Counted from the first letter of the stretch, positions 1 to 6,318 are shown. The stretch is 7,951 nt of DNA from Verrucomicrobia bacterium GWC2_42_7 (GCA_001831055.1 MIDO01000069.1:1-7951), one strand, 5' to 3'. Numbers and translations: made by a program. Notes: a model not told the origin generated them from the letters alone.

Positions 1-1
1 T

Positions 2-2092
2 AAAGCGGAAAATATTTCGACGGAAGCTAATTACATTGCAACAAGGGCGTTATCTCTATTGGCTACGGGCCATCCATCGCGCATTGGAATCATTTTTCCC
101 GGTAAAATCTCACCGATTGCCAGAGAATTAGCGGCCCTATTAGAAAAACTTAACATTCCGCATAATAACATGTTAGGAATGTATGCGCCGCACTCGGAAG
201 CAATGGCATTGTTTTCTCGTTGGGCTGCCTTTCAGAAAACCGGACAATTGGAAAATTTTTTAGAATTTGCTGATACTTTATATGCACAGTCAAGGGTGGA
301 TAAGGCGATCTATGAGGTGGTCAAGCAATCTCTTATTAAGGCATTTAAGCAATGTCTCACTCAGAACATAAGCGTATTAGTATCCTATCTAGTGGATATC
401 AAAGAAGTTGCACAGTTTTTCAAAGAATGGCCCTTATTGACACCGTCTGCAAATTTTAGCGTTTTTGCAGAAGAGTGTTTGTGTTTTTTAAGAAAAATCA
501 CAACTGAAGCTGAACTGTTATCTCTTTTTGAAACCGCATGTCAGCGATTAATGGCCAAACAAAACTTGGTGCTTTCGAGGGAATTATTTTTGAATTGGGC
601 TGAATGCGTCCTTATCAAAAACAATCGCATTGCATCCGATATCGGACTGCAAACATTTTCCCCGATTCAATTGATGTCGGCAGAAGAAGCCGTAACACAA
701 TCATGGACCCATATCATCTTCGCCGGACTCAACCAAGGGGCGTGGCCATCAGAGGAAAAGGAATCGCCGATATTGGACGCCAAAACCGTCCAACTGCTTA
801 ACTCAGACGCGTGGCGTTCCATTGTAAAAACATCGGCTTCCTCAAACTGCGACAAAAAAAATCCGCCAGAAAAAAAAGATCCTTCTTCCTGGAAAACAAC
901 ACAATCAAGAAGTCCTATCGGAATGATTGCCGGTGCGGCAGAACAAACAGCGATACAAGAGTCCCATTTTTTGCAATTAGCAGCCCACACCCCTTCGATT
1001 ACATTCACTTTCAGCTCAAAAAATCCTGCCGAGCCCCAGCGGGTCGCATCCATTAGCCCTTTCTTAACAAAGTATTTATGTGAGAACAGAACTCATAAAG
1101 GAGACCTTCAATGGATCGTCAAGAACGCTCATCCTAAACTAACACTTGAAGCGGATACCGTCAGCGAACCATCAGCTTCGGCCAAAAAAACGCACGACGC
1201 GTATACCGTGCGCAAAGAAAAAAATGACACGCCCTCCCCCTTCAAATATGCATTTGAAACACCTCCACCCCAAGGTCTGTCACTTCCTTGTAAAGCATGG
1301 GAAGAGGCCCTCACCCAACCCGTTACCTCTTGGTTTAGGCACGTCCTGAAAACTTATAAAAAATACTTTCCAGCCGAAGAAAATCCCACAGCCGAAACCG
1401 TAGGGAGTTGGGTCCATTCGTGGATCGCCCTACCCTCCGCAGCCCAAAATCCCATTCCAATCCCCGAGGGCTCCCTTTGGGAAAAATTAGTCCGAGAACA
1501 CGCTTATCAAACAAAACACCTTGTCTCCCAATCAATAGAGAAAAATAATCGCGAATTATCCGATTATTGGAAATTTAATTGGTTAAGAGCCTATTCCATC
1601 GCCCTCAATTTCATCAGAGAACTCAAGGAGGTCCCGCTTGGTTTTGTTGCAAGCGAAATCAACTTACCTCATAATCCCATAAAACTACCTAACCAGAAGG
1701 AACTCCCCGCAACCGGACGGATCGACCTTTTATTATCCTCCCATCCCTGCGAACTAGAGTCCCCTCCCCCCAACACAAATTTGTGGATAATCGATTTTAA
1801 AACAGGAGGAGACCCCGAGCTTACAGAAACCTCTTTGAAAAAAGGAAAAGGAATTCAATTAGCGCTCTATGGCCTTTCTCTAAAAACGCAGGGATTTTCA
1901 GACATAACACTGTCCATCTTAAAAGCGGATGCGCATCTGAAAAAACAGGTATCCGTGATAAACCTCGATTCCCTCCAACCTCTATGGGACAAACTCTCCT
2001 CCATCCAAAAAACAGGTGCCTTCGGCTCCAACGAAAACATCCGCTCCGAGTTTTCCCTCTCTAGCTCCGTCCCAATGACCGTTCTACAGTAA
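2..2092 (+). CDS. AddB-like helicase-fold/PD-(D/E)XK nuclease, 5'-truncated by window edge
   Basis: This is probably an AddB/RecB-type nuclease subunit that processes DNA double-strand ends for recombinational repair. The frame is open from base 2 with no stop or convincing start, so about 696 residues of a longer protein are present; relatives usually have 900 or more. A UvrD/AddB-like signature, HIIFAGLNQGAWP, lies near bases 709-747, preceded by SPIQLMSAEEA. The C-terminal third carries the nuclease motifs in order: GSWVHSW (His motif, near 1407-1427), a Glu in ASEINLP, GRIDLLL (1715-1735), IIDFKTG (Asp codon 1793, Lys codon 1799) and a QLALYGLS motif. The catalytic set therefore looks intact. 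No cysteines lie in the last ~100 residues, so the Fe-S cluster of classical Bacillus-type AddB appears absent. A Lys/Ser-rich insert (near 840-905) follows the helicase-like motif. The first gene downstream is convergent, so no partner subunit is seen. The family assignment is fairly sure; the exact subunit identity is inferred. Confidence 0.8.
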   Translation, partial: KAENISTEANYIATRALSLLATGHPSRIGIIFPGKISPIARELAALLEKLNIPHNNMLGMYAPHSEAMALFSRWAAFQKTGQLENFLEFADTLYAQSRVDKAIYEVVKQSLIKAFKQCLTQNISVLVSYLVDIKEVAQFFKEWPLLTPSANFSVFAEECLCFLRKITTEAELLSLFETACQRLMAKQNLVLSRELFLNWAECVLIKNNRIASDIGLQTFSPIQLMSAEEAVTQSWTHIIFAGLNQGAWPSEEKESPILDAKTVQLLNSDAWRSIVKTSASSNCDKKNPPEKKDPSSWKTTQSRSPIGMIAGAAEQTAIQESHFLQLAAHTPSITFTFSSKNPAEPQRVASISPFLTKYLCENRTHKGDLQWIVKNAHPKLTLEADTVSEPSASAKKTHDAYTVRKEKNDTPSPFKYAFETPPPQGLSLPCKAWEEALTQPVTSWFRHVLKTYKKYFPAEENPTAETVGSWVHSWIALPSAAQNPIPIPEGSLWEKLVREHAYQTKHLVSQSIEKNNRELSDYWKFNWLRAYSIALNFIRELKEVPLGFVASEINLPHNPIKLPNQKELPATGRIDLLLSSHPCELESPPPNTNLWIIDFKTGGDPELTETSLKKGKGIQLALYGLSLKTQGFSDITLSILKADAHLKKQVSVINLDSLQPLWDKLSSIQKTGAFGSNENIRSEFSLSSSVPMTVLQ

Positions 2093-2114
2093 ATTGGAGA
2101 ACTCTAAAAACTGC

Positions 2115-2137
2115 AGGGGAACTGCTTTTGGTCCCCT
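2115..2137 (+). terminator. Possible terminator hairpin after the nuclease gene
   Basis: AGGGGA and TCCCCT form a 6-bp stem around an 11-nt loop, 23 nt after the nuclease stop codon. The bases that follow are AAAACC, not a T-tract, so classical Rho-independent termination is doubtful. It may only be a 3'-end stabilising hairpin. Confidence 0.3.
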
Positions 2138-2176
2138 AAAACCGTTTCCCCGCGCCCCTTCCGAAAAGGAGAAAAT

Positions 2177-2206
2177 TTGTCTACGTTAACTTGCCTATGC
2201 TATAGT
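2177..2206 (+). promoter_or_regulatory. Possible sigma70-type promoter at left end of element A
   Basis: TTGTCT (2177-2182) and TATAGT (2201-2206) are separated by 18 nt, and the base context TGCTATAGT resembles an extended -10. The -10 box is formed by the outermost bases of the repeat element's inverted repeat, so transcription would enter the element. Copy B has the same TATAGT but no equally good -35, which lowers confidence. Confidence 0.3.
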
Positions 2207-2387
2207 CAAACGTATTGAAAATGAATATAGTATTTTGTTTTGGGACGTCTTCTCATCCATCGCCTAATAAAAACCGTAAGATTTTTATTAGGCGATTATT
2301 AAAAGTGTTTCTTGGGAAGGTGCGGAAACCTTTCTTTCTTCAGAAAGAAGGGTTTCCGCGTATCGATTCTCTATGCTATTTACTATA
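2201..2387 (+). mobile_element. MITE-like repeat, copy A (187 bp)
   Basis: This intergenic element is closely matched by the one at 4596-4783. It begins TATAGT and ends ACTATA. The outer 27 bases of the left end and the reverse complement of the right end agree at about 19 positions, giving imperfect terminal inverted repeats. If a TA is the duplicated target, the core reads TAGT...ACTA between TA dinucleotides, as in IS630/Tc1-type insertions. Two hairpins lie inside. Hairpin 1 pairs 2260-2273 with 2282-2295 and closes toward a GTAA loop. Hairpin 2 pairs 2322-2338 with 2343-2359 around TTCA, 17 bp with one G-T pair. A 62-codon TTG-start ORF (2215-2403) spans it, but substitutions between the copies are mostly non-synonymous, so it is not annotated as a gene. 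The rest of the 2093-2408 gap shows only the hairpin and promoter-like site listed separately. No transposase is present. Confidence 0.65.
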
Positions 2388-2406
2388 TATTTTAACTCTC
2401 TAAAAT

Positions 2407-2498
<92 letters not shown>

Positions 2499-2608
2499 TT
2501 GCTAGAAAAGACTCAAATATCAAAAAACAAAGAAAGATACCGTGGGCGGAGAAAAACTCCATTAGGAATTTACATCCGCGCAAATAACTTCTTTTCGGGA
2601 AGCAGCTT

Positions 2609-2658
2609 GGGGAAAACCCATTTTTAGGGACTATGGGTTTTCCCCATTTTCCCTAAAA
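2609..2658 (-). other. Interleaved inverted repeats between pssA and tRNA-Ser, possible terminator
   Basis: A perfect 13-bp stem, GGGGAAAACCCAT (2609-2621) with ATGGGTTTTCCCC (2633-2645), encloses TTTTAGGGA (2622-2630). That loop sequence can itself pair over 9 bp with TCCCTAAAA at 2650-2658. The connecting loops (0, 2 and 4 nt) look too short for both stems to form fully at once, so the two pairings are probably alternatives. The site starts 22 nt after the pssA stop in the direction of its transcription. No long T-tract follows the stem on the - strand; on + it is followed by ATTTT. It may terminate or stabilise the pssA transcript. Outside this site, 2499-2679 shows nothing further that can be supported. 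Confidence 0.4.
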
Positions 2659-2679
2659 TCCCCTCCTAAGCGGAAGTCT

Positions 2680-3531
2680 CTATTTTTGGCCTTTGATCTC
2701 TCCGTTCGTCCGTTTTTCTCTAAATTTTCGACGTTGATAAGACAAAAAACCATAGAACAAATAAGTCAAGAAAATCACTGCAAAAGAATATTCTTTAAAC
2801 AAGACTCCGACGGCAACTAAGGCGACAACAGAGACAAAAGTCCGGGAAGGCGCATCGGTATTCCAATCGACGATATTACGGAAACTTGGATAAGGAACCG
2901 TACTGACCATGAGCCATGCAATCAATAACATGAGTGGAGGCAAGAGAATGGTCCATCCTCTGAGATCGAGGTTTGTCAGAACGAGTACGAGCGAAGCGAT
3001 GGTCCCAGCAGCGGCAGTAATGGGCAACCCAACGAAGTCGCGTCCGGGAGTCTTTTCTTTGACAACTGGTAACAATGGATGCGTGATGACGTTATACCGC
3101 GCAAGGCGTACCGCTCCACAGAGCAAATAAAAGAATCCAATTAACCAACCTAATTGCCTGAAGAAAGGACAACCATCTGTTGGTGAAAGAATTAGGAAAA
3201 ACACCATTAATGCAGGGGCCACTCCAAAAGAGACAAGGTCTGCCAAAGAATCAAATTCTTTACCAAATAAAGATTCCTTTCCCCCTAAACGTGCAACACG
3301 CCCATCTAGGACATCGCACACAGAAGCTAAGATAATAAACCAAACCGCATGCGTATAGTATTCTTTCGAAAGCACCTCATCGATAGCAACGTATTTGGCT
3401 TGAATACATCTAATGATTGCTAGAAAACCAAAAAATAAATTTCCCGAAGTAAATAAATTCGGAAGCAGATAGATTTTAGCTGCATCAGATGGATCAATAC
3501 GAATTCCTTTTTTTTCTATAGGTTGGGACAT
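2680..3531 (-). CDS. pssA: CDP-diacylglycerol-serine O-phosphatidyltransferase (phosphatidylserine synthase)
   Basis: This inner-membrane enzyme joins CDP-diacylglycerol and L-serine to give phosphatidylserine and CMP, the committed step toward phosphatidylethanolamine. The 283-residue product carries the full CDP-alcohol phosphotransferase signature D-x2-D-G-x2-A-R-x8-G-x3-D-x3-D: D73, D76, G77, A80, R81, G90, D94 and D98. Other features typical of the PssA branch are YLLPNLFTSGN near residue 21, VRLARYN near 141, FVGLPITAAAG near 166 and STVPYPSF near 210. Several hydrophobic stretches fit a multi-pass protein, and the C-terminal tail is basic. The ATG at 3531 has no clear Shine-Dalgarno site. 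It lies 21 nt downstream of the RelE-like gene, which suggests co-transcription and possibly reinitiation. A phosphatidylglycerol-type synthase is less likely because of the PssA-specific motifs. Confidence 0.93.
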   Translation of the reverse strand: MSQPIEKKGIRIDPSDAAKIYLLPNLFTSGNLFFGFLAIIRCIQAKYVAIDEVLSKEYYTHAVWFIILASVCDVLDGRVARLGGKESLFGKEFDSLADLVSFGVAPALMVFFLILSPTDGCPFFRQLGWLIGFFYLLCGAVRLARYNVITHPLLPVVKEKTPGRDFVGLPITAAAGTIASLVLVLTNLDLRGWTILLPPLMLLIAWLMVSTVPYPSFRNIVDWNTDAPSRTFVSVVALVAVGVLFKEYSFAVIFLTYLFYGFLSYQRRKFREKRTNGEIKGQK

Positions 3532-3552
3532 GATATTGATTTTTGAATTAAA

Positions 3553-3903
3553 TTATTTTTTAAGCGTTTCCAAATAATTCCAAAAAGACTGGTGTTGTTC
3601 CACCATCCATTCTTCGGAAACAGGAAGCTTAAATCGAAAGACAAAATCTGAAATAGTATGTTGATGCAAGATGTAGTGGACAAAATAAGCCTCCTCTTGT
3701 TTCTCAAAATAAAGTCGAAACTGGCTAAATTTTATCCGATAAAAACGTTTACCATCGCGCTCAAAATTGCCAACTTCTTCGTTGTTCTTGCGCAACATAT
3801 CAGGAGTCAGCGAACTAAACTGTTCAATAAGCTGTAACTGTTCCAGCTTATCAAGCTTTTTTAGCTCCCCCATGCTTTGCTCACTGAAGTTTACTTGGTG
3901 CAT
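3553..3903 (-). CDS. Small RelE/ParE-like protein of unknown function
   Basis: This 116-residue protein resembles the RelE/ParE fold in its central part. There is a helical, charged N-terminus (residues 5-45), then the segment ERDGKRFYRIKFSQFRLYFE (48-67), followed by YFVHYILHQHTISDFVFR (73-90). The pattern of a basic strand, an aromatic YRI strand and a VHYILH strand is typical of mRNA-interferase-type toxins and their non-toxic relatives. No antitoxin-like gene lies next to it: upstream is a 192-bp gap and then the BFN gene, and downstream is pssA after only 21 nt. A housekeeping role, a relic, or coupling to lipid synthesis are therefore all open. The ATG at 3903 is the first in frame; TATTAT sits just upstream but no Shine-Dalgarno site is evident. 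That it is a real gene is likely; the function is only a fold-level guess. Confidence 0.6.
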   Translation of the reverse strand: MHQVNFSEQSMGELKKLDKLEQLQLIEQFSSLTPDMLRKNNEEVGNFERDGKRFYRIKFSQFRLYFEKQEEAYFVHYILHQHTISDFVFRFKLPVSEEWMVEQHQSFWNYLETLKK

Positions 3904-3973
3904 CTTATAATAAACTGATAATTTTTAGATTTTTCCAAGAAAAAAGTGTGTATTTTAGATAAGGAGAAGTCGG

Positions 3974-4005
3974 AAAACCTATTTTTTCGCTCCAAAATGG
4001 GTTTT
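3974..4005 (-). other. Hairpin upstream of the RelE-like gene
   Basis: AAAACCTATTTT (3974-3985) pairs with AAAATGGGTTTT (3994-4005) over 12 bp with one G-T pair and an 8-nt loop. It sits between the BFN gene and the RelE-like gene, about 70 nt before the latter's ATG. It may be a weak terminator for the BFN transcript or a 5' leader structure. Its AAAACC...GGTTTT theme resembles the hairpin at 2609-2645. Confidence 0.35.
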
Positions 4006-4045
4006 TACAAGCCCCTTTCCGAAAAGGAGGCGGTTGCGGGAAGAT

Positions 4046-4063
4046 AAATTCCTCAGGGAATTT
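4046..4063 (-). terminator. Possible terminator downstream of the BFN gene
   Basis: AAATTCC (4046-4052) and GGAATTT (4057-4063) form a 7-bp stem around a 4-nt loop, 32 nt past the BFN stop in its transcription direction. On the - strand it is followed by ATCTT, a poor T-tract; on + it is followed by TTATT. It is weak evidence for termination. Confidence 0.3.
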
Positions 4064-4095
4064 TTATTCCACAATAAAGGAACGAAGAGAACAAG

Positions 4096-4536
4096 CTACC
4101 CTTTCAGGAGGTGTTCTATTATTTCAGTCATATCTTCTACAGCATCCAACACTTTTCTGTGAACAAAGATGGGGCGGTTGCTTTGCAATGCAATCAATAT
4201 GGCATCGCTCGGACGGCAGTCTATCTCCAGCAGCTTAACACCTAACTCGTTTGACATCTTTAGGATAAGTGATGCAAAAAAGATATTATTGCTCACATCG
4301 TTGATGATGACCTTTTCAACTGAAATATTAAAACCCGTCAATATGTGATTAATGAGGTCGTGAGTAAGCGGCCGCTCTTTTTCTGCGTTATTCAGATGCA
4401 AGGAGATGGCGCTCCCGATGGAAAGATCTACGTAAATGACAAATGCTTTTTCATCTGTCCACAAAAAGACTATCATCCCATTTGGACTCGGAACTACCCC
4501 CTTAACAGACGCTAAAATAAGATCCGATTTCTTCAT
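4096..4536 (-). CDS. BFN-domain (DUF151) protein, putative bifunctional nuclease
   Basis: This 146-residue protein is almost entirely one BFN/DUF151 domain. The diagnostic motifs are present: RPLTHDL (55-61), VEKVIINDVSNNIFFASLIL (73-92), EIDCRPSDAILIAL (104-117) and RPIFVHRKVLD (121-131). Family members are described as having nuclease activity in plants, but the bacterial role is poorly known. No C-terminal UVR domain follows, so this is a short form. The ATG at 4536 is the only plausible start: an in-frame TGA lies 7 codons upstream. AGGA precedes it by a single base. The strongest Shine-Dalgarno sequence nearby (GGAGGG) instead serves the short overlapping ORF at 4502-4558. MITE-like copy B lies about 60 bp upstream. 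The family call is strong; the biochemical function is uncertain. Confidence 0.88.
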   Translation of the reverse strand: MKKSDLILASVKGVVPSPNGMIVFLWTDEKAFVIYVDLSIGSAISLHLNNAEKERPLTHDLINHILTGFNISVEKVIINDVSNNIFFASLILKMSNELGVKLLEIDCRPSDAILIALQSNRPIFVHRKVLDAVEDMTEIIEHLLKG

Positions 4537-4558
4537 ATCCTGTTTTATAGCGCATCAT
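4502..4558 (-). other. Short overlapping ORF at the BFN gene start, possible leader
   Basis: An 18-codon ORF starts with tandem ATG codons (4558 and 4555), about 5 and 8 nt after GGGGAGGG, the best ribosome-binding sequence in the window. It runs in the +1 frame across the BFN start codon and ends with TAA at 4504-4502, eleven codons into BFN. It may load ribosomes for coupled or competing translation of the BFN gene. Its encoded sequence (MMRYKTGYEEIGSYFSVC) matches nothing known to me. Confidence 0.3.
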
Positions 4559-4595
4559 GAATCCCTCCCCCATCATTTGCAAGCGAAATATATGG

Positions 4596-4783
4596 TATAG
4601 TAAAACGCATTGAAAATGAATACAGTATTTTGTTTTGGGGCGACTTCTCATCCATCGCATAATAAAAACCGTAAGGTTTTTATTATGCGATTATTAAAAG
4701 TGTTTCTTGGAAAAGTTCAGAAAACCCTTCTTCTCATCAGGAAGAAGGGTTTCCGCGAATCTATTCTCTATGCTTTAACTATA
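4596..4783 (+). mobile_element. MITE-like repeat, copy B (188 bp)
   Basis: This is the second copy of the element at 2201-2387, in the same orientation. It begins TATAGT and ends ACTATA followed by TA. The left ~114 bases after the shared TTG differ from copy A at about ten positions; the right arm has diverged more. Hairpin 1 is a perfect 16-bp stem, 4655-4670 with 4675-4690, capped by GTAA. Relative to copy A, pair C-G has become A-T (4659/4686), a compensatory change. Hairpin 2 is 12 bp, 4722-4733 with 4741-4752, and lies about 60 nt past the subtilase stop, where it could act as that gene's terminator on the - strand. The element lies opposite in orientation to both flanking genes and contributes nearly the whole gap between them. 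Confidence 0.65.
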
Positions 4784-4813
4784 TAAAATCGCCTCATTTA
4801 AGCTCGTTCCTTT

Positions 4814-6145
4814 TTAATGAGCAGTCGACTCAATATAAGCCTGATCGTATGCCACGGAAGCATTAACTACCCCACCCCCTTCTTGCTCTACTCCTCGGCT
4901 CGTTGTACGTTTCAAGACGTCAACAGCTCGAGTGCAATTTCCTTCGAGAAAATGGGTGGCTACATTAAACAACAGCGCTGTTACAATCGGAGAAGAACAG
5001 GAGGTCCCATCGCAAAATTCCAACTGATTCCTTACGTCAAGGGAAGGCACAGTAACACCAGGGGCATAAATAATGTGTGCGTCATCCGCATGGTTGTATT
5101 GATGAGATACAATTTCACGCCCATTAGAAGATTCGCTCGCTCCTACTATTACAAGTTTTCCAGGAAAAGAGAGACTTTCATTAACATTTTTTGCCAACTT
5201 TAATAAGTCCCTACCATAAGGATTATCATTCATTCTTACCCCAAAGTTGCCAGAACTGATAACAATTACTTTCCCATTTTTCAAGGCCTTAATCATGCTT
5301 TCTCCGACCAAAAAATTGAGTGGGAAATTGGCATCTTCTTCCGAAGGACCAAGACTTAGATTAATCAGAAGAATACTGGGATCCAATGCAATGACATTGA
5401 GTGTCTGGGATAGGGCATGGGTGTTCCCCTCTATGGAATATTGTTTAATTATTGCTGAGGGGGCCAAGCACCTAATGATAGATACAACACACTGATCGTG
5501 CCCCTCTGTTTCAGGTGTAACAATTGTTGGCGTGTTTGCCGCTAACTGTAAACATGATTTCAATAAAGTGCATCTAGGGGTAACCGCTCTATTAATATCA
5601 ACTACTGCAATAAACTTAGGATAATAGCAAGTGTCATAGGTAAAATTAAATCGAGGAAGACCCCCTATGCGCAAGTAAATGCGGTTTCGGACTTCCTTCA
5701 TAATCTGGTTGTATGTCAATATTTTCGCTACTTTCCTTTGAGCCGGATCCAAGATTATTCTTAACATATTGAGGGTAAGAGGATCTGAATTTAAAGGAAT
5801 TAAATCTTCAATGCCTGGATTAACGGGAATCCCTGCTGCTTCCAAAGACAACCTTAACTCCTGCCTCACAATGTAATTCTCGTTATAATAAGACCCTTTC
5901 ATATAAAAAGAAAGGTGAGTGAAGCTAGGAAGAGGAAATCTTGAGCCTATGCACAACCTATCAAAGTCGCTAATGGGCAAACCAGGTACCGCAGCGGGAT
6001 GATTTCCCTGGATCACAAGGCGAGAAGAACCTGAAAGCGAAGTTCTTTCTGCTATTGTCGCAAATTCGCTGAGAGGTATCTCCGAATAGACGTTCAAAGT
6101 AAAAAAGGAAAATCCAATAACCAAACTCAATAACTTTATATGCAT
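4814..6145 (-). CDS. Secreted subtilisin-like serine protease (S8 family), divergent
   Basis: This 443-residue protein starts with a probable Sec signal peptide: MHIK, a hydrophobic core (residues 4-17), then a likely cut after VYS near residue 21. Residues 22-170 form a propeptide-like region without known motifs. The S8 catalytic set follows in order: D183 in AVVDINR, H216 in EGHDQCVVSII, oxyanion N300 in VISSGNFG and S382 in GTSCSSP. The NLSLG motif near 262 also fits. The His motif lacks the usual HGTHVAG, only the catalytic His and the VxSII tail remaining. Nine cysteines, many in the catalytic domain, suggest disulfides in an exported protein. The ATG at 6145 gives the signal peptide; AGAAG 4 nt upstream is a modest ribosome-binding site. 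The nearest upstream gene on the same strand is the coiled-coil gene, behind a strong terminator, so it is probably transcribed alone. The substrate is unknown. Confidence 0.85.
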   Translation of the reverse strand: MHIKLLSLVIGFSFFTLNVYSEIPLSEFATIAERTSLSGSSRLVIQGNHPAAVPGLPISDFDRLCIGSRFPLPSFTHLSFYMKGSYYNENYIVRQELRLSLEAAGIPVNPGIEDLIPLNSDPLTLNMLRIILDPAQRKVAKILTYNQIMKEVRNRIYLRIGGLPRFNFTYDTCYYPKFIAVVDINRAVTPRCTLLKSCLQLAANTPTIVTPETEGHDQCVVSIIRCLAPSAIIKQYSIEGNTHALSQTLNVIALDPSILLINLSLGPSEEDANFPLNFLVGESMIKALKNGKVIVISSGNFGVRMNDNPYGRDLLKLAKNVNESLSFPGKLVIVGASESSNGREIVSHQYNHADDAHIIYAPGVTVPSLDVRNQLEFCDGTSCSSPIVTALLFNVATHFLEGNCTRAVDVLKRTTSRGVEQEGGGVVNASVAYDQAYIESTAH

Positions 6146-6210
6146 GTACTTCTACATCGGAAAAAAAACAAAGAAGTTTAAGATTCCCCTCGTAACGCAT
6201 AAGACGTTTA

Positions 6211-6309
6211 TATACTCAATAGCATTGAGAATAGATACGCAAAAACCCTTCTTTCTTCAGAAAGAAGGGTTTTTGCATCTTGTCTCTTCTATTAATGTCT
6301 TATGCTATA
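6211..6309 (-). repeat. Shortened relative of the MITE-like repeat, copy C
   Basis: On the - strand, 6276 to about 6205 matches the right arm of copies A and B: the long hairpin, then a GTATCTATTCTCAATGCT block and a TATA-rich end. Its + strand start, TATACTCAATAGCATTGAGA, also resembles the left inverted repeat of copies A and B. The far side, ending GCTATA at 6309, is only loosely similar. The GTAA hairpin and middle are missing. The simplest reading is a deletion derivative of about 99 bp, or an independent use of the same arm. The rest of the 6146-6447 gap holds the terminator at 6319-6355; the remainder (6356-6447) shows nothing recognisable. Confidence 0.4.
6239..6276. terminator. Bidirectional terminator-like hairpin in copy C
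   Basis: A perfect 17-bp inverted repeat (6239-6255 with 6260-6276) has a 4-nt TTCA loop. The GC-rich inner stem CCCTTCTTTC/GAAAGAAGGG is flanked by A5 and T5, so either strand gives a stem followed by a short U-run. It separates the coiled-coil gene from the subtilase gene. Confidence 0.6.
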
Positions 6310-6318
6310 GCATGCCGC

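Noticed and set aside
667..1053. 128-codon - strand ORF inside the nuclease gene
   Set aside because: It lies opposite a clear family-matching frame with intact motifs, and its translation shows no recognisable domain.
2215..2403. A small protein gene inside repeat copy A
   Set aside because: There is no ribosome-binding site, differences from copy B are mostly non-synonymous, and hairpin pairing explains the conservation.
4817..5203. 128-codon + strand ORF opposite the subtilase
   Set aside because: The - strand frame carries the signal peptide and full catalytic set; the + frame has no motif and is a shadow.
6302..6313. 12-bp palindrome ATGCTATAGCAT as a regulator operator
   Set aside because: It coincides with the presumed end of repeat copy C and is a single AT-rich palindrome with no regulator gene nearby.
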